Of a stretch of 64,000 nucleotides of DNA, positions 24,276-35,939 are shown in pieces. Below the pieces are notes generated by a model that worked only from the letters and a program-made list of their open reading frames with translations, had not been told where the DNA came from and did not search any database. How positions within the stretch are numbered: position 1 is the first letter of the stretch; each line of letters begins with the position of its first letter. Source of the stretch: Lutraria lutraria (Eukaryota; Mollusca; Bivalvia; Venerida; Mactridae). The DNA lies in the NCBI GenBank assembly GCA_964023205.1, contig OZ026834.1, positions 47,611,029 through 47,675,028 on the forward strand, in the 5' to 3' direction. Both the position numbers and the translations under genes were made by a program.

Positions 24276-25554
24276 CTGATTGCCAATATCATTCTTAATC
24301 TACCAACGACCATACAATGTATACGGGGTTTTTTTCAGAGCTTGCGGTATGTCTTTCATCATTTCAAAATGATCACATACAAGATAAATAATACAATGGA
24401 TGTACTGTCTCATTATTATACAAAAAATATCTGCACAGTCGACACTGAAAACTGTATCCTCATATCATGTTTCTACTATGACGCTATGACACGCACTTGA
24501 CTGCGCTAAATTATTCAAAACAATGAAAAACTTAGAAACGAGATTTTCATCCTTATATGCAACATACATGTATTTGTTAAAAGTTATGCAGTAAAGATTT
24601 AACTTAATGATAAGACTGAGATAAAGATGTTAATTTTACGACGGAATGTAATCGAATGTAATAATCTACGTCCGACAAAACTTACTCTGTGTATACATGT
24701 AATAACATGCAGACTGATCTACATTTAGGTAGGTAGCAGATGTCTTAAGGTACATTTCCACGAGTAACAGCTTATGTGATATAAAACATTGATATAGTTC
24801 GGTGTTATTAATCATGGCCATGAAAGTTTTTGGAGTGCATGTGCATATCTCAGTTACCACTAATGCTCTTGCTTTCAAACTTAAACGTGTGATTGGTAGC
24901 AATAGTTAAGGCCTCTGACTAAGATACGTAACTGTGACCATGTAGTGTATTGTCCAACATGTTGCTTAATTACTTAGCGGTGTGAATAGTCGAGTGCGGC
25001 AGTCCAGTGACAGCTTTTGTTGTATGGCATTAGTGCACTTCAGGTCGTTTTGTATGGCGCCGTCCATCCGTCCATTGACAGTGTTGCGTGCAAGTACTCA
25101 CTTTCTCAATAGCGTAAGAACTTCAAATGCGGTTTCTTACCAATCAAGACTATTGATACAGCTAAGAAATACAACTCAGTGTGCGTTTGAATGTAAATTA
25201 TGACCCGTTTTAAAATACTATAGTAGATTTTGTGTTTGAAGTTTACATGCAAATACACAATTATGAACTCCTCGAAAATCTTTATATGTATTACACTGGA
25301 ACTTCTTATAAATGTTCCTACATATTATACTAGTGAACAACTAAGGTATAAAACAGTGCAAATTATGACCCGTTGGACTCTTCTGCCATATATTTCACCG
25401 CCACATGGTGTTTTTGTTTACTTTGTTCATGACACATCTGCGTACTACTAGTATTAAAGTTTATTATTAATTAACTGTTCAATATTAGGCTCGTTTTCAC
25501 TTCAAATGCTGAGCCGATATGAAGTTCACCATGACATTTTGAACACAAACTCGG
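24276..25554. other. Non-coding stretch
   Basis: No gene or repeat could be supported. The short frames at 24666 (minus), 24982 and 25230 (plus) have no recognisable domain. Confidence 0.4.
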
Positions 25555-25745
25555 CCATTATGAAAAAACTCGGCTATTATGAGATTCGGTCATTCTGATT
25601 GGCTGTCCAGCTAGGTCATTATGAACAACTCGGCTATTATGAGATTCGGACATTATGATTGGCTGTCCAGCTCGGTCATTATGAAAAAACTCGGCTATTA
25701 TGAAATTCGGTCATTCTGATTGGCTGTCCAGCTCGGCCATTATGA
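25555..25745 (+). repeat. ~60-bp tandem repeat, 3 copies
   Basis: Three head-to-tail copies of a unit containing ACTCGGCTATTATGAGATTC and GATTGGCTGTCCAGCT, with variants of GGTCATTATGAA between them. Partial units appear from about 25500. The units are a few per cent diverged. Confidence 0.85.
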
Positions 25746-25864
25746 AACCGCTGTTATATTCTATAGTTAATTAATAAAATTGTCTATAAGTAAGTGTTTC
25801 ATAATGGCCTTGTTCTTGGCTTCAGACCTCAAGCTAATATGACAATCTTCGGCCTCAGGCTAAT

Positions 25865-27580
25865 AGACATTTGCGGTTTAAGACGGTGACGGTGGTGGAC
25901 ATCGGATTTGGGATTAAATTCGGGGGGGGGGGGTCATCTCAAAATTGTTGATACATACTCTTGTCTAGGGCAAGTGTTTCTAATTATTTTGTTTGCACGT
26001 CAACTCAAAAACATGTTTATTTTACAATTTTATTCATTTTCATAAGTACTAGAACTAAACTAAGCATACGCATCAGTTTCGTCACTTTTTGTAATGAATC
26101 TGTTATACGACTCTTGGTTGTCGCGAATTAATTCTGCCAGAGAGCGTTTCTGCTGTCGCCTGCGTCTACCAGGTACCTGTCGTCTACGTGGCTCTTTCCC
26201 GTCACTGGCATCGGGCGACTTTGTATTTTCTAGTGACTCCTAAATGAGCACATACTCAAAAGCTCTAAGCTGATTCTATGTAAATGTATTCGTAAACAGA
26301 AATGCACATTCATGAACAATACTACTTACGTTTGCATTTGTCATATTGTTAAAATCAAAATTTGTTAATGAACAAAATACCAGTAAATTAATAATTCAAA
26401 ATGATCACGAATCTAGACTATCCTAAATATACGCATCATAAATATTATAGGACATCTAAATGATGCTCAGCGGTTCGGTTTAATGCGCCACATAGGAACT
26501 GGGCTACCTTTTCCTACATGGAAACAAAATAGAGAAACTTAACATCATACCCATGACTAAACATCGTCTTGAGAATTGAAGGCTACAAACCGAGATTTGT
26601 ACCCATCCGTACACATGGTTCTCTGTGTATTTGCTAGTATCTACAGCTACAGCTGATCGACGGTTTATTGATATGTTACACCAGAAACACTATGACAACA
26701 AGTAGATTGTCAAGCTTAGGACTAAATGTTTACACTGAAAAACAGCTGGACTCTGAACATGTTCTAGATGTAATCAGTCGAAAAAGGAATCGTAAAATGA
26801 CACTGATATTTGATTAGAACTAAATACTTCTCGTCATGTGTCTTTGCTCCTACTGAAACAATCACATATGCATATTCAATACTTTTGGTGAATACGAGTC
26901 GTATTTATTGAAATGCGTTATAGAAATAAATCGTAAATATTGAAGGTACATGTAGATTTACTGTTTTGTTGTTCGCATTTGATATCTGTGGAAATAAAAG
27001 CCATGTGACTTCGTATGCAGTTAGATTTATTGGTCTAATGAATAGTATGTACATGCGAATTATGTGCCAGTGTTAAAAAAACTAACCTCAGTCGAAAGGT
27101 ATTGCAGTGTGTAGATGCAAAAAAAGTCGTGGAAGATTTTTACGAACTTGAAATAGGCATAGATTTTGAAGCGAAATATCTAAAACGCACTTGGGCCGAG
27201 GTACATAATAACCCCCACGAGCATTCGGGAATTTTGCGTACACACAATTATTGGTCAACCTACGCCCCTGGAAAGTATCGAAACTTAAACAGATATATTC
27301 GACAGTATCGTACGTGTTTGTGTTAAACTCAAGTGTTATAAATCAGTAGGAACAATATGAAGACATCGTCGGGAAGTGTTACCACGTGTAGTAAATATTT
27401 GCCGGATCTTGTGTGCCGGAAAAAACCCAAATCGGTTTAATTCTGTAAATAAGACTTGATATTAAATTAACATGAATGTACTCCAATGTAATTCATTTTC
27501 ATTATAAATGTGAGACGACCCCTTTAATCTAATCCGAAGTTCGACACCGTCACCGTCACCGTCTTAAATCGCAAATGTCT
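25865..27580. mobile_element. Non-autonomous TIR transposon, copy 2
   Basis: Ends AGACATTTGCGGTTTAAGAC and GTCTTAAATCGCAAATGTCT match copy 1 (9480-13927). AAT flanks both sides (25862-25864, 27581-27583). Joining the flanks restores GGCTAATATGACAGTCTTC, which matches a neighbouring duplicate at about 25832, so the 3-bp duplication is well supported. This copy lacks the Harbinger-like insertion and the 938-bp segment of copy 1. A 74-codon frame at 27102 corresponds to a degraded stretch at 13435-13690 in copy 1 and is unrecognised. Confidence 0.85.
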
Positions 27581-27939
27581 AATATGACAGTCTTCAACCC
27601 AATAACAAGGCCATTGTGAAAACATAACTAGCAAGGGCCCGATTGTCGAATCAGTAATTTATAGTTGTGTGGTCTTAAAACCCTTAAGTAAAAAGTACTA
27701 AAATTGCTGGTCAGAGTTATGGAACTTGGCTAATAACCCGAGTAATCAATTCTAAAGACACGTAGTGTTACAATGCATCATCATTAGTTGTAGCTGAGGT
27801 ATGAACATGCACGCAAAACTTTTACCAATATTTTCTAAGTTCAAAACGAGGCATGTACCGCGACATTTCTAGGAGCGACAGTTCTTATAGTTATACACCA
27901 CCTCTTACAAAACAATGACGCACCTTACATGTACATCCG

Positions 27940-28470
27940 CGTTGAAAAAAAAAAGTACCACTTGTTGTATAAGTATGATGTGCAGACTTTGCGGTTTTGA
28001 TAAAAGTTGGAAATATAATGCAGGATTATTTTGATTTTGAAAGCATGGGAAATATCTTAAACTGTAAAACTAACAAGAATAATAAATGAGTATTCATCCG
28101 TGCTAAAGTTTTATTCATAAACTTGTTGAGGTAACAAAGTTTATTCATACTGAAGTGTTTCATTCAGTAAAGTAGTTCTGTAACACTATTATTGTCTCTG
28201 AGGGTAGTGAAATTACATAATGACACAAGGTCAGAAGTTCAGTATGCAGTATAACAGATAATTTATATACATGTAGTTTACATAATGACAGTATACAGAT
28301 CAAAGCGCTGAAGGCACTGCATATGTTTGGGTTTTCAAAATGTGCAATAGCTTGTAATTTCTCAATGTATGTCATGACTTTTAGCATTAAGAATAGAAGT
28401 ATTTCCTCCAGGCAAACAGTTAAAATGTGTAGCTTTTCCTTGGTAATTGTGGTTAGTTTGACCACACATG
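27940..28470. repeat. Uninterrupted relative of the 9-14 kb host repeat
   Basis: Matches 9120-9478 followed at once by 13940-14100, so it serves as the near-empty site for transposon copy 1. Similarity is moderate with indels. Overlapping reading frames on both strands carry no domain. Confidence 0.65.
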
Positions 28471-30000
28471 TGCATTGTATATACTATTTCATAATGATGA
28501 TAGTATTATGATGCATATTTTTGCCTATTTGCTTGTCAAATAGTGCATAATTTTATAAAATATCGTTTTCCTTTTTCATTATATTTCAGGCCTTTTAAAC
28601 ATTTAAATAATTATGTAATGCTATATTTTTAAGGAGATTTAAGAATTCTTAATCTTGTTTTTTCAAATGCAGCGTACTAAAACAACTTGTTATTCATTAA
28701 GAAATATTTTAGGGTTTTCAATAAACACTTACTTTGTTAAACTTTTTGCATAATCAGGAAAAAGAAGCTTAGACTAATAATTTATCACAAGTTAAGCAGT
28801 TTTTATCAACACTTTTAGGGTCTAGCTTCCTAAATTTTTGACATGTTTTCACTAGTTAAGCCACATCAAAGGCCAAAACAAAGGAAACTGCAAACTGGCA
28901 GGATGAGCTTAAGTCTCAGTGTTTGCTCAGCAGTTTGTTTTGGCAATTGTAAGTCTGGGAACACAGAACTTTATAAACCCTTCATTTTGATTTCCAGGTA
29001 TCACTTGTATACTGGATTTCGACAATTAAACTTATTAGACAAATTATAAAGTTTTGTCATAATTCTGTGTTTCCAGCTAGGAACCAGATTATTCTACAGA
29101 TAACAGCAGCGTCGTTGTGTGTGTTTAAGAACTACAAACACATACAGCACGCGATATATTCACTCCCGACTCTGTGCGCTCTCAGTGCTGAAGTCAGTGT
29201 TCGCAACGTGCGTGCAAGCCGTTTCATTAAAATAGCATAGACCTTAATATCTTATGGATGGCTTTATCTAACACATTTAAACTTCGCTCCTGGCAGTACT
29301 CTCGGTGCTTTGATCTTTGATAATTAGGCACATAATCCATTGAATGCAATGAATGCTGACTCAATTTTTAGTGTTGTTTTGAACAATCAAAGACCGAGTG
29401 ATAGTTCACCAATTTGATACTGATAAGCCAACTACAAGTTACAATACTATATGAATGAACTACCTTATACAGTTATATCTCTATGTGGTAATGGGTTATT
29501 CATTACTACACGTGTTGCAATATAGGTCGACTTAATGCAATATATTGTCGCACCCCTATGAAATAGTGTCTCTTAATTCATATTATTGATACATTCAGCC
29601 TCTGTATTAATAAAAAGATTTTATAAACTTTAACTTTTAGTCAAAATACTAAATCTCGTATTACGGCTACTTTTTCGTATTGGCGAAAATACCCAATAAT
29701 GTGAGACTGTATTATTTAGGTTTTTTACACAGTTGCTTATATTTGGGCGATTTTAAGATGTACGTATTGTGGCTTTAAAAAAAGAATCATTTTCTCAATT
29801 TAATACTTATCATGAAATGCAACTTCCTGTAATTCTTAGCAACAATATTTTACAGTAAAAATAAATGCTTATACAGTATGTGTCACTTCTCAATATGAAT
29901 TACTATATACATCGTATGTGTGATTTCTTCAATCTTTTTTATGGAGACGTGTACAAAGTACACATGCTATTATTGATTATACACATGCATAACAGATGTA
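28471..30000. other. Non-coding stretch
   Basis: No gene is recognised. GCAGTACTCTCGGTGCTTTG at about 29299 is an inverted partner of the word at about 28297, hinting at a degraded element of roughly 1 kb between them. Confidence 0.35.
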
Positions 30001-31016
30001 CGAGGGGTGTCCCAGAATTACGTGGACTTTTGCTGTAACTTGAAAACGGTCAGAGATAATGACACTAAACTTCACTGGCATCTTGACACATGTTTACTTA
30101 AAAAGTAAGCACAATTTCAGTTGTTTACACAAATTTGGTGTGGACATGACAGTTGTCCCAAGTACTCAAGTGCACTGTATGCTAGGTAGGTCAGCGTGAC
30201 GTTACGACGTTAGTAGTGAATAGCTTACCATTATTGTTTCATATTTTTCAATGTAGTCACCACATAAAACATTTTTCATGTCTGACTATCCACTGATTTA
30301 ATGTCTCCCTATACCAGTTCTTGTCAAGGTGATAAACAACTGCCTGTGAGGCCATTGATAATCACTGTGAATCTGAGATCTTGATCTACAGTGTCCTTGA
30401 ATGTTTGCACTGACGAGATAGCTAATGTCCCCTTCAGTACATCACCCTTTTCATCTTTGATGTCCTGTCTTCCGTCTTTAAATTGTTTATGTCACTTTAA
30501 TATCAGTGATCTGCACATAACTGGTTTTACTTCTGCTTCTTGTAACATATCACTGGTCTGTGTGGATATTTTACCAAGATTGACACAATATTTTATAATT
30601 GTGCGATGTTTCGAATGATAAATTGACGTCATTTTTTACAAATTTCTTTGACGACCGTTCGGATGATTTGTATCGCAGAACAATGATTTTTAAGGATATG
30701 ACGTCAATATTTGGTCGGTTGGCAGACATGACGTCCATTGTCACATGTACAACATCGCGCCATTATCGGTTGGTTTTGTTTGAAGATATGGACATTAAAT
30801 GAATACAATACATAACAAAAGTTTGACTTGCCCCGCCCTAACGATGATTGGTTACTATAACGACCCAATACATATGTTTATATTTTATTTATTATATTTT
30901 TTTACTAGCAAGCAAAAGTTATTAGATAGGACTTTATTTCTGCCAATTTTCATCGATTTCTGTTAAAAGCTGAATGAAATGTAGCAAAAGTCCACATAAT
31001 TCTGGGACACCCCTCG
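30001..31016 (-). mobile_element. Mariner-like element, inactive
   Basis: Inverted ends of about 36 bp (CGAGGGGTGTCCCAGAATTA on the left) are flanked by the TA dinucleotides at 29999-30000 and 31017-31018, the signature duplication of Tc1/mariner transposons. At 1,016 bp it is shorter than the usual ~1.3 kb, and its transposase is broken (see the remnant at 30345-30610). The left end begins straight after a TGTA context. Confidence 0.85.
30345..30610 (-). pseudogene. Mariner transposase N-terminal remnant
   Basis: The minus strand reads IKYCVNLGKISTQTSDMLQE and then HKQFKDGRQDIKDEKGD. This fits the first helix-turn-helix of mariner transposases, where a typical text is FCxxLGKSAxETxEML...WxKRFKEGRxxVED. 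The expected Trp before HKQFKDGR is a TGA stop here. The catalytic D,D34D domain is not found. The frame beyond fades after TVDQDLRFTV. Confidence 0.65.
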
Positions 31017-31673
31017 TATATTACGTATTGTTTGTTTTAATAAGAAATAGTGAAACAGGCTGTGACCATTTACAAAATATCACATATCAATGTAAGATTA
31101 TTAGTAAATTGGATTGACACATGGTGAACAAAACTGAAACTACAAAACGTATAGATACAACTACTTGTAAGAATCGTATAGCAACAACGAATGGGATAAT
31201 TAAAACCGAATTCGTGCATGTTTATTCTTTGAATATTGCAACTTCGAAATAAAATTACATGACTTATTCGTTCACAGGTAAATGTTGTTGTTTTTTATTT
31301 ATATAATTGCATGTTTCTACTTAGTATATTACCCCCTCCCCCCTGAAAACTGGACTCATAGAATGCCAGAATTCTCTGAAAATCCGACGATTTTTCAAAT
31401 CCCATTATTTTAGGAACTTATCGAAATTTCTCTTAAAAAACGGATTTCTAAAAGAATTTTGGTCCAGTACGGAGAGGGTTCGGTTAAAAGGGAATTTACT
31501 GTACATGTACTTGTGAATGCGATTGAAGTAAAAAACAACATTTAATTTAGAAGTAAAAAAATAGAAATCAGTCATCTTATTAATTTATAAAACTGTTTGC
31601 ACGTTTTCGGGGTTTTTTTTAATTGGAACAAACGATTTTCGTCCCGATGATGCTTCATAATTATGGCTGCATA
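31017..31673. other. AT-rich non-coding stretch
   Basis: Nothing recognisable beyond short homopolymer runs. Confidence 0.4.
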
Positions 31674-32172
31674 TTAAGGATAACAGACCCTAATACAATC
31701 ATTTATCTCTTGTTTATTTTCATTCTTTCACCACAAGGTTTTTTTCTGAATTGTGTAATTTTTGAAATTGTAAACATGAAAAAATCGTAATGTTAATTTC
31801 CTATAACAGGATTGATAGTAAATGTTTAACGGTATTTTCCTATATGACCCATATTTCACTTAGTTTCATCTCTAAATTCCCCATGCAAATGACCTTGATT
31901 GAAAAAAGTTCGGGGAAATAAAATAAAAAACACACAGCTTTGTGGGAAACAGTAAAAATGTCAGCCAGAAGAAAGTTCTGTTACCCAAGGTCTAGCTTTA
32001 TGGTAAAAAGTCAAATATAACTTACCCGGGTCCAACATTTCAAAATACTGTATGGTTGAAAGTTAATAGTTAATCAATTATGTTTGAATGTCAGAGTTTA
32101 TTAGGATCAAGTTCCGAGCTAACTTATGTTCATAGACATTAAAAGTTAATGATGAGGGTCCAATATCCTTAA
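31674..32172. mobile_element. TTAA-flanked MITE, copy 2
   Basis: TTAA at 31674-31677 and 32169-32172 encloses inverted ends GGATAACAGACCC and GGGTCCAATATCC. The interior shares TTCACCAC and GAATTGTGTAATTTT with the copies at 20692 and 59516. It is the longest of the three and has no coding capacity. Confidence 0.75.
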
Positions 32173-32244
32173 TAAATAGTAAAAATGGATCCAAATTTGT
32201 TCGATTATCTTAGTCATGTTAATTGTATGTGGAGTATTACATGT

Positions 32245-32570
32245 GGGATCCACCGTGGTCTAGCGGTGACGCTATAGACTACTGAAAGAAAGTCGGCTCC
32301 GCCTTCCGAATTTCTCAGGTACGCCTTTTCAGTGTCCACATTCTAACTACCTGAGACAAGTACTGTGTCTAGAAAATCACTGGGAAAAGGGCGAGACGTG
32401 TGTCGGTGCTTTACACCAGGCTCGTTAAAGAGCCAGGACAAACTATTTGAAAAGAGTATGGATATAAATGACTGGTTCTCCTGTTTATAATCTCCCCTCT
32501 CTCTTTGATGGCTCTGAAATGACCATAGTTTTTAATGAGTCGTTAAACAATAGATAGATAAATAGATAAG
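32245..32570 (+). mobile_element. SINE family A, copy 1
   Basis: A tRNA-like head (GTGGTCTAGCGGTGACG) leads a body shared with 57023-57340: CTACTGTGTCTAGAAAATCA-like text, then GGTGCTTTACACCAGGC, then GGATATAAATG and TCTCC(C)CTCTCT. It ends in GATAGATAAATAGATAAG, a simple tail. Length is about 325 bp. It carries no complete tRNA. Confidence 0.75.
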
Positions 32571-32790
32571 TAATACATGTATAAAATGAATGTAAAAGAT
32601 AAATCTACGCCTACGCGACAGAACATAACGTCGAAATCTCAAATATTAACTCGTTTTTCCCAACAATTTAAGTAAAATAATTTAGGGAAAAAAAGCGAGA
32701 AAAGTTTGATAAAAAAGTACATTTTATAAATGTTATTTATGTTTCTTCTTTTGACCACTCTCGTTGTATACTAGTTTATGTTGCTCTCAG

Positions 32791-33739
32791 TTTTTTAGCT
32801 CACCAGAGCACGAATGTGCTCAGGGTGAGCTTTTGTGATCGCCCTGCGTCCATCGTGCGTCGTTACGTGGCGTCCATGTTTACTTAAAACAACATCTCCT
32901 CCTACACCGCTATGCCAATTGCAACCAAACTTTGCTGGAATGATCCTTGGGTGGTCCCCTTTCAAAGTTGTTCAAAAAATTAAATTTCATTAAAAACTCT
33001 GGTTGCTATGGCAACAAATAGAAAAAACTTAAAAAATATTCTTGTCCGAAACCACAGGGCCTAGAGCTGAGATATTTGGTATGTAGCATTGTCTAATGGA
33101 ACTCTACAAAATTTGTTCAAATTATTCCCCTGGGGTCAAAATTGGCTCCGCCCCGGGGGTAACTTGATTTTACATAGACTAGTTATATAGGAAATTTAAA
33201 AAATCTTCTTGTCAAAAACTACAATGCCTAGAGCTTTGATATTTGGTGTGTAGCATAGTCTAGTGGACCTCTACCAAGTTTGTTCAAATTATTGCCCTAG
33301 GGTCAAAATTGGCCCCGCCCCGGGGGTCACTTCATTTATATAGACTTATATAGGAAAATTTTAAAAATCTACTTCTCCGAAACCGCAGGGCCTAGAGCTT
33401 AGATATTTTGTATGTGGCATTGTGTAGTGGACCTCTACCAAGTTTGTTCAAATTATTGCCCTAGGGTCAAAATTGGCCCTGCCCTGGGGTTTGTTCTATT
33501 TTATATAGGAAAATTTAAAAAATCTTCTTCTCCGAAACCACAAGGCCTAGAGCTAAGATATTTGGTATCTAGCTTTGTCTAATGGACCTCTTTTAAATAT
33601 GTTCATATAATGGCCATGGGATAAAAAACGGCCCAGATGGGTCATTTGATCTTACTCGTATAGAAAACTTCAACAATGTTAATCTCCAAATGACCTTTTC
33701 TCCTGGTGAGCATTTATAGGGCCATCATGGCCCTCTTGT
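32791..33739 (+). repeat. AGCTCACC-family dispersed repeat, copy 2
   Basis: Starts TTTTTTAGCTCACCAGAGCA, contains four diverged ~150-bp units with GGTCAAAATTGGC and ends GGTGAGCATTTATAGGGCC...CCCTCTTGTT. The end lies only about 20 bp before the splice acceptor of the glycosyltransferase exon, so this copy sits in that gene's upstream intron. Confidence 0.85.
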
Positions 33740-33774
33740 TATATTTTGTACTTCCTACAGAACAACACAACGGA

Positions 33775-34650
33775 ATGTGGTCAAGAAAAATCATTGTAAT
33801 GTTGACGTGGAGTCTCCTTTTCTTCTCACTGGTAGCATATGCTGTCCTCAATATTGTACATAGACACACAGCAAGTTCAATATACAGGTACCCGAAAAAT
33901 GAGTCTTTGAATACACCCAGAATAGATCAACCAGACACCCGTCGTTTTGATTATAACTGGACGATCCTTCTTACGGTCAACGAGGGATTTCGTGATTTCT
34001 TTTCTAACTGGTGGTGGCATTTTCAACGCCTTGGAATTAATCTACCGATTATTGTTGTAACAGAGGATGAAACTTCATACTCAAAACTTCAAGAAGAATT
34101 TCGATCACGACACAAGTATTCCGTAACTGTTTTACGAAGTTCTGTTTTATCAGTTAGCCAAGCAGCGAGGCACGGTACAGCAGACTATAAGAAAATAGTT
34201 TCCGCCCGACCAATACATATACTGGATCAGTTAGAGGCGGGAGTCGATCTGCTTTATGCCGATATAGACACTGTCTGGTTAAAAGATCCATTTCCATACT
34301 TCAAAGGAACATACGATATGTGGATTGAGCAAGAATATGGTTCCATATACTGTACTGGTTTCATGGCTATAATAAGTAACAATAAAACGATCAATCTGGT
34401 TAGAGATTGGAAGAAAGCCTTGATTAAATCTCCTCAGTTGAACCAACCTACATTTAATAGGCTTTTAAAAGCGTCAGCTGTGAAGTTTAAACCACTAAAT
34501 GAAACTGTTTTCCCACACGGGCCAGATTTCAACAACTTTAACGAACAGCGTCGTTCACACGTTGTTGTGATGCATAATACGTATATTTATGGACATCATG
34601 AAAAAATCGAACGGTTTAAAAAATTGAAACTTTGGTTTCAGATATTTTAA
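33775..34650 (+). CDS. GT77-like Golgi glycosyltransferase (nucleotide-diphospho-sugar transferase)
   Basis: Predicted 291-aa type II membrane protein of the Nucleotid_trans family, which includes plant RGXT xylosyltransferases and many invertebrate relatives. It probably transfers a sugar from a nucleotide sugar in the Golgi; donor and acceptor are unknown. A hydrophobic anchor lies at residues 5-28. The domain then runs from WTILLTVNEG (about 62), through PIIVVTEDE (91) and LLYADIDTVWLKDPF with the DxD metal site at 163-165, to HNTYIYGHHEKIERFKKLKLWF near the C-terminus (given here as family landmarks). Asn 42 and 61 are N-glycosylation sequons. I chose ATG 33775 because CTTCCTACAG just before 33761 looks like a splice acceptor; the 23 codons before it fall partly in a dispersed repeat. 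The whole coding part is one exon; any 5' exon is non-coding and not located. No poly(A) signal was fixed. Confidence 0.8.
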   Translation: MWSRKIIVMLTWSLLFFSLVAYAVLNIVHRHTASSIYRYPKNESLNTPRIDQPDTRRFDYNWTILLTVNEGFRDFFSNWWWHFQRLGINLPIIVVTEDETSYSKLQEEFRSRHKYSVTVLRSSVLSVSQAARHGTADYKKIVSARPIHILDQLEAGVDLLYADIDTVWLKDPFPYFKGTYDMWIEQEYGSIYCTGFMAIISNNKTINLVRDWKKALIKSPQLNQPTFNRLLKASAVKFKPLNETVFPHGPDFNNFNEQRRSHVVVMHNTYIYGHHEKIERFKKLKLWFQIF

Positions 34651-34839
34651 TCTACAAGTGAATCATCATGTCGATTTCAAGTATGATATTAGTAAGATGA
34701 CATTGTGGTCCTTATAAGGATCGGTACTGGATATCCTTAACGTTTTCTCTTTAATTGGTCATAATTGGCCAATGTCTATGTTATGTCGTATCACTGTACA
34801 AGTATATTGTTTCGTTTTCTTTGAATTGTACTAATTGTA
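34651..34839. other. 3' flank of the glycosyltransferase gene
   Basis: Short non-coding interval; no clear AATAAA is visible before the LINE fragment. Confidence 0.4.
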
Positions 34840-35140
34840 TAAATGATATTACGTCACCAAACAATGACAGTGGTTATGATAAAATACCATATCGCTATGT
34901 ATGGAAAAATGAATTTAAAGAATTATATCTATATGCATTACATCAAGATACGTTTAAATCAAACCTTGATGTATTGACAACTAATGTAAATTGTTCAGAT
35001 CCCAGTGACGATTTGAATGAAAATTTATCGAAATTTTATAATACATTTGGCAAAGTATGTGATCCTATATGTTAATTTTTGGAGCAAAAGGCAAAACATT
35101 GGCGTTACAAAAAAGAATCAGCCTTGGTTTGACTAAGAAT
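34840..35140 (+). pseudogene. LINE ORF2 linker fragment (between nuclease and RT)
   Basis: The frame reads YDKIPYRYVWKNEFKELYLY, then LTTNVNCSDPSDDLNENLSK, then FGKVCDPIC. After one frameshift it gives KKNQPWFD. These are typical of the segment between endonuclease and reverse transcriptase of jockey/CR1-like LINEs in molluscs and cnidarians, where QPWFDxEC follows a cysteine-bearing stretch. Both ends are truncated and the fragment is dead. Confidence 0.65.
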
Positions 35141-35175
35141 GTTTGATTAACAAATATTTTCTATAAAATTTAAAA

Positions 35176-35336
35176 ACAATACAACCTCCCAAGAGCAGCC
35201 CTCTCTTGAGCAACAATCTCCCTTCAGTATGATTTTCCCATTGCACGATTTAACTGTAAATTTAACCTCTCTAGAGAAAAACCTCTCATCAACAACATAA
35301 CTCTCAAGGGTGTTGCTTTGGAGAGGTTGCATTGTA
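35176..35336. mobile_element. AACCTCTC MITE (pogo-like), copy 1
   Basis: Inverted ends CAATACAACCTCCC and GAGAGGTTGCATTG bound an interior shared with 55141-55312 and 60352-60498: CCCTCTCTTGAGCAACA and CCTCTC(A)TCAACAACA. A TA follows the right end. No coding capacity. Confidence 0.7.
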
Positions 35337-35939
35337 TATACGACAGACGTTGCAAAACTGATGAAAACAGAAATTGTTATGCCAGACATGAACGAAGTAC
35401 AAAAATTTAATTCGGAGAAAGAAACTGGTATATAATGAGCAAAACGCATAAAATAAGAATAATTAAATATCATCAAGGTACTGAAAGTACTGTCGGAACT
35501 TGATTTTTTTCCATATGAGACTTGTTACTGGTGTTGCTCACAACCTAACAATGACTGTTAGGAGAAATCCTTAATTAGGAACTGTACAGTCGATAGATAT
35601 TCATGCTTAGAATTAACATACACTATCTCAATATTGCCATCTATTTATGTAAATATTCTGATATTCATATGCCAAATTTCATCGACCTAGTATGAAGGTT
35701 ATTTAAGTTATCAGATGTTTCGAGTTTTGTTTTTTTCATGTAGCCCATTATCCAGCCAATATAATTTTCCGAATCCATCGGTACCAAAATTAGCATTGTT
35801 ACTGCCGTAGTTACTGATATACGTATATAATGAATATCCAAAACACACCTTTTTAATAATATATCTTGATTATGACCACATATCACATTGTATTGTTAGA
35901 AACGAATTAAAATCGAACTATATTATTTTTTTTAGCGAC

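Noticed and set aside
28843..29049. 68-codon frame between repeats
   Set aside because: No family similarity, no promoter or poly(A) context; the length is expected by chance.
33706..33774. Earlier ATG giving a 314-residue glycosyltransferase
   Set aside because: The extra 23 codons lie partly in the end of a dispersed repeat and cross a good splice acceptor; the ATG at 33775 starts directly before a normal type II anchor.
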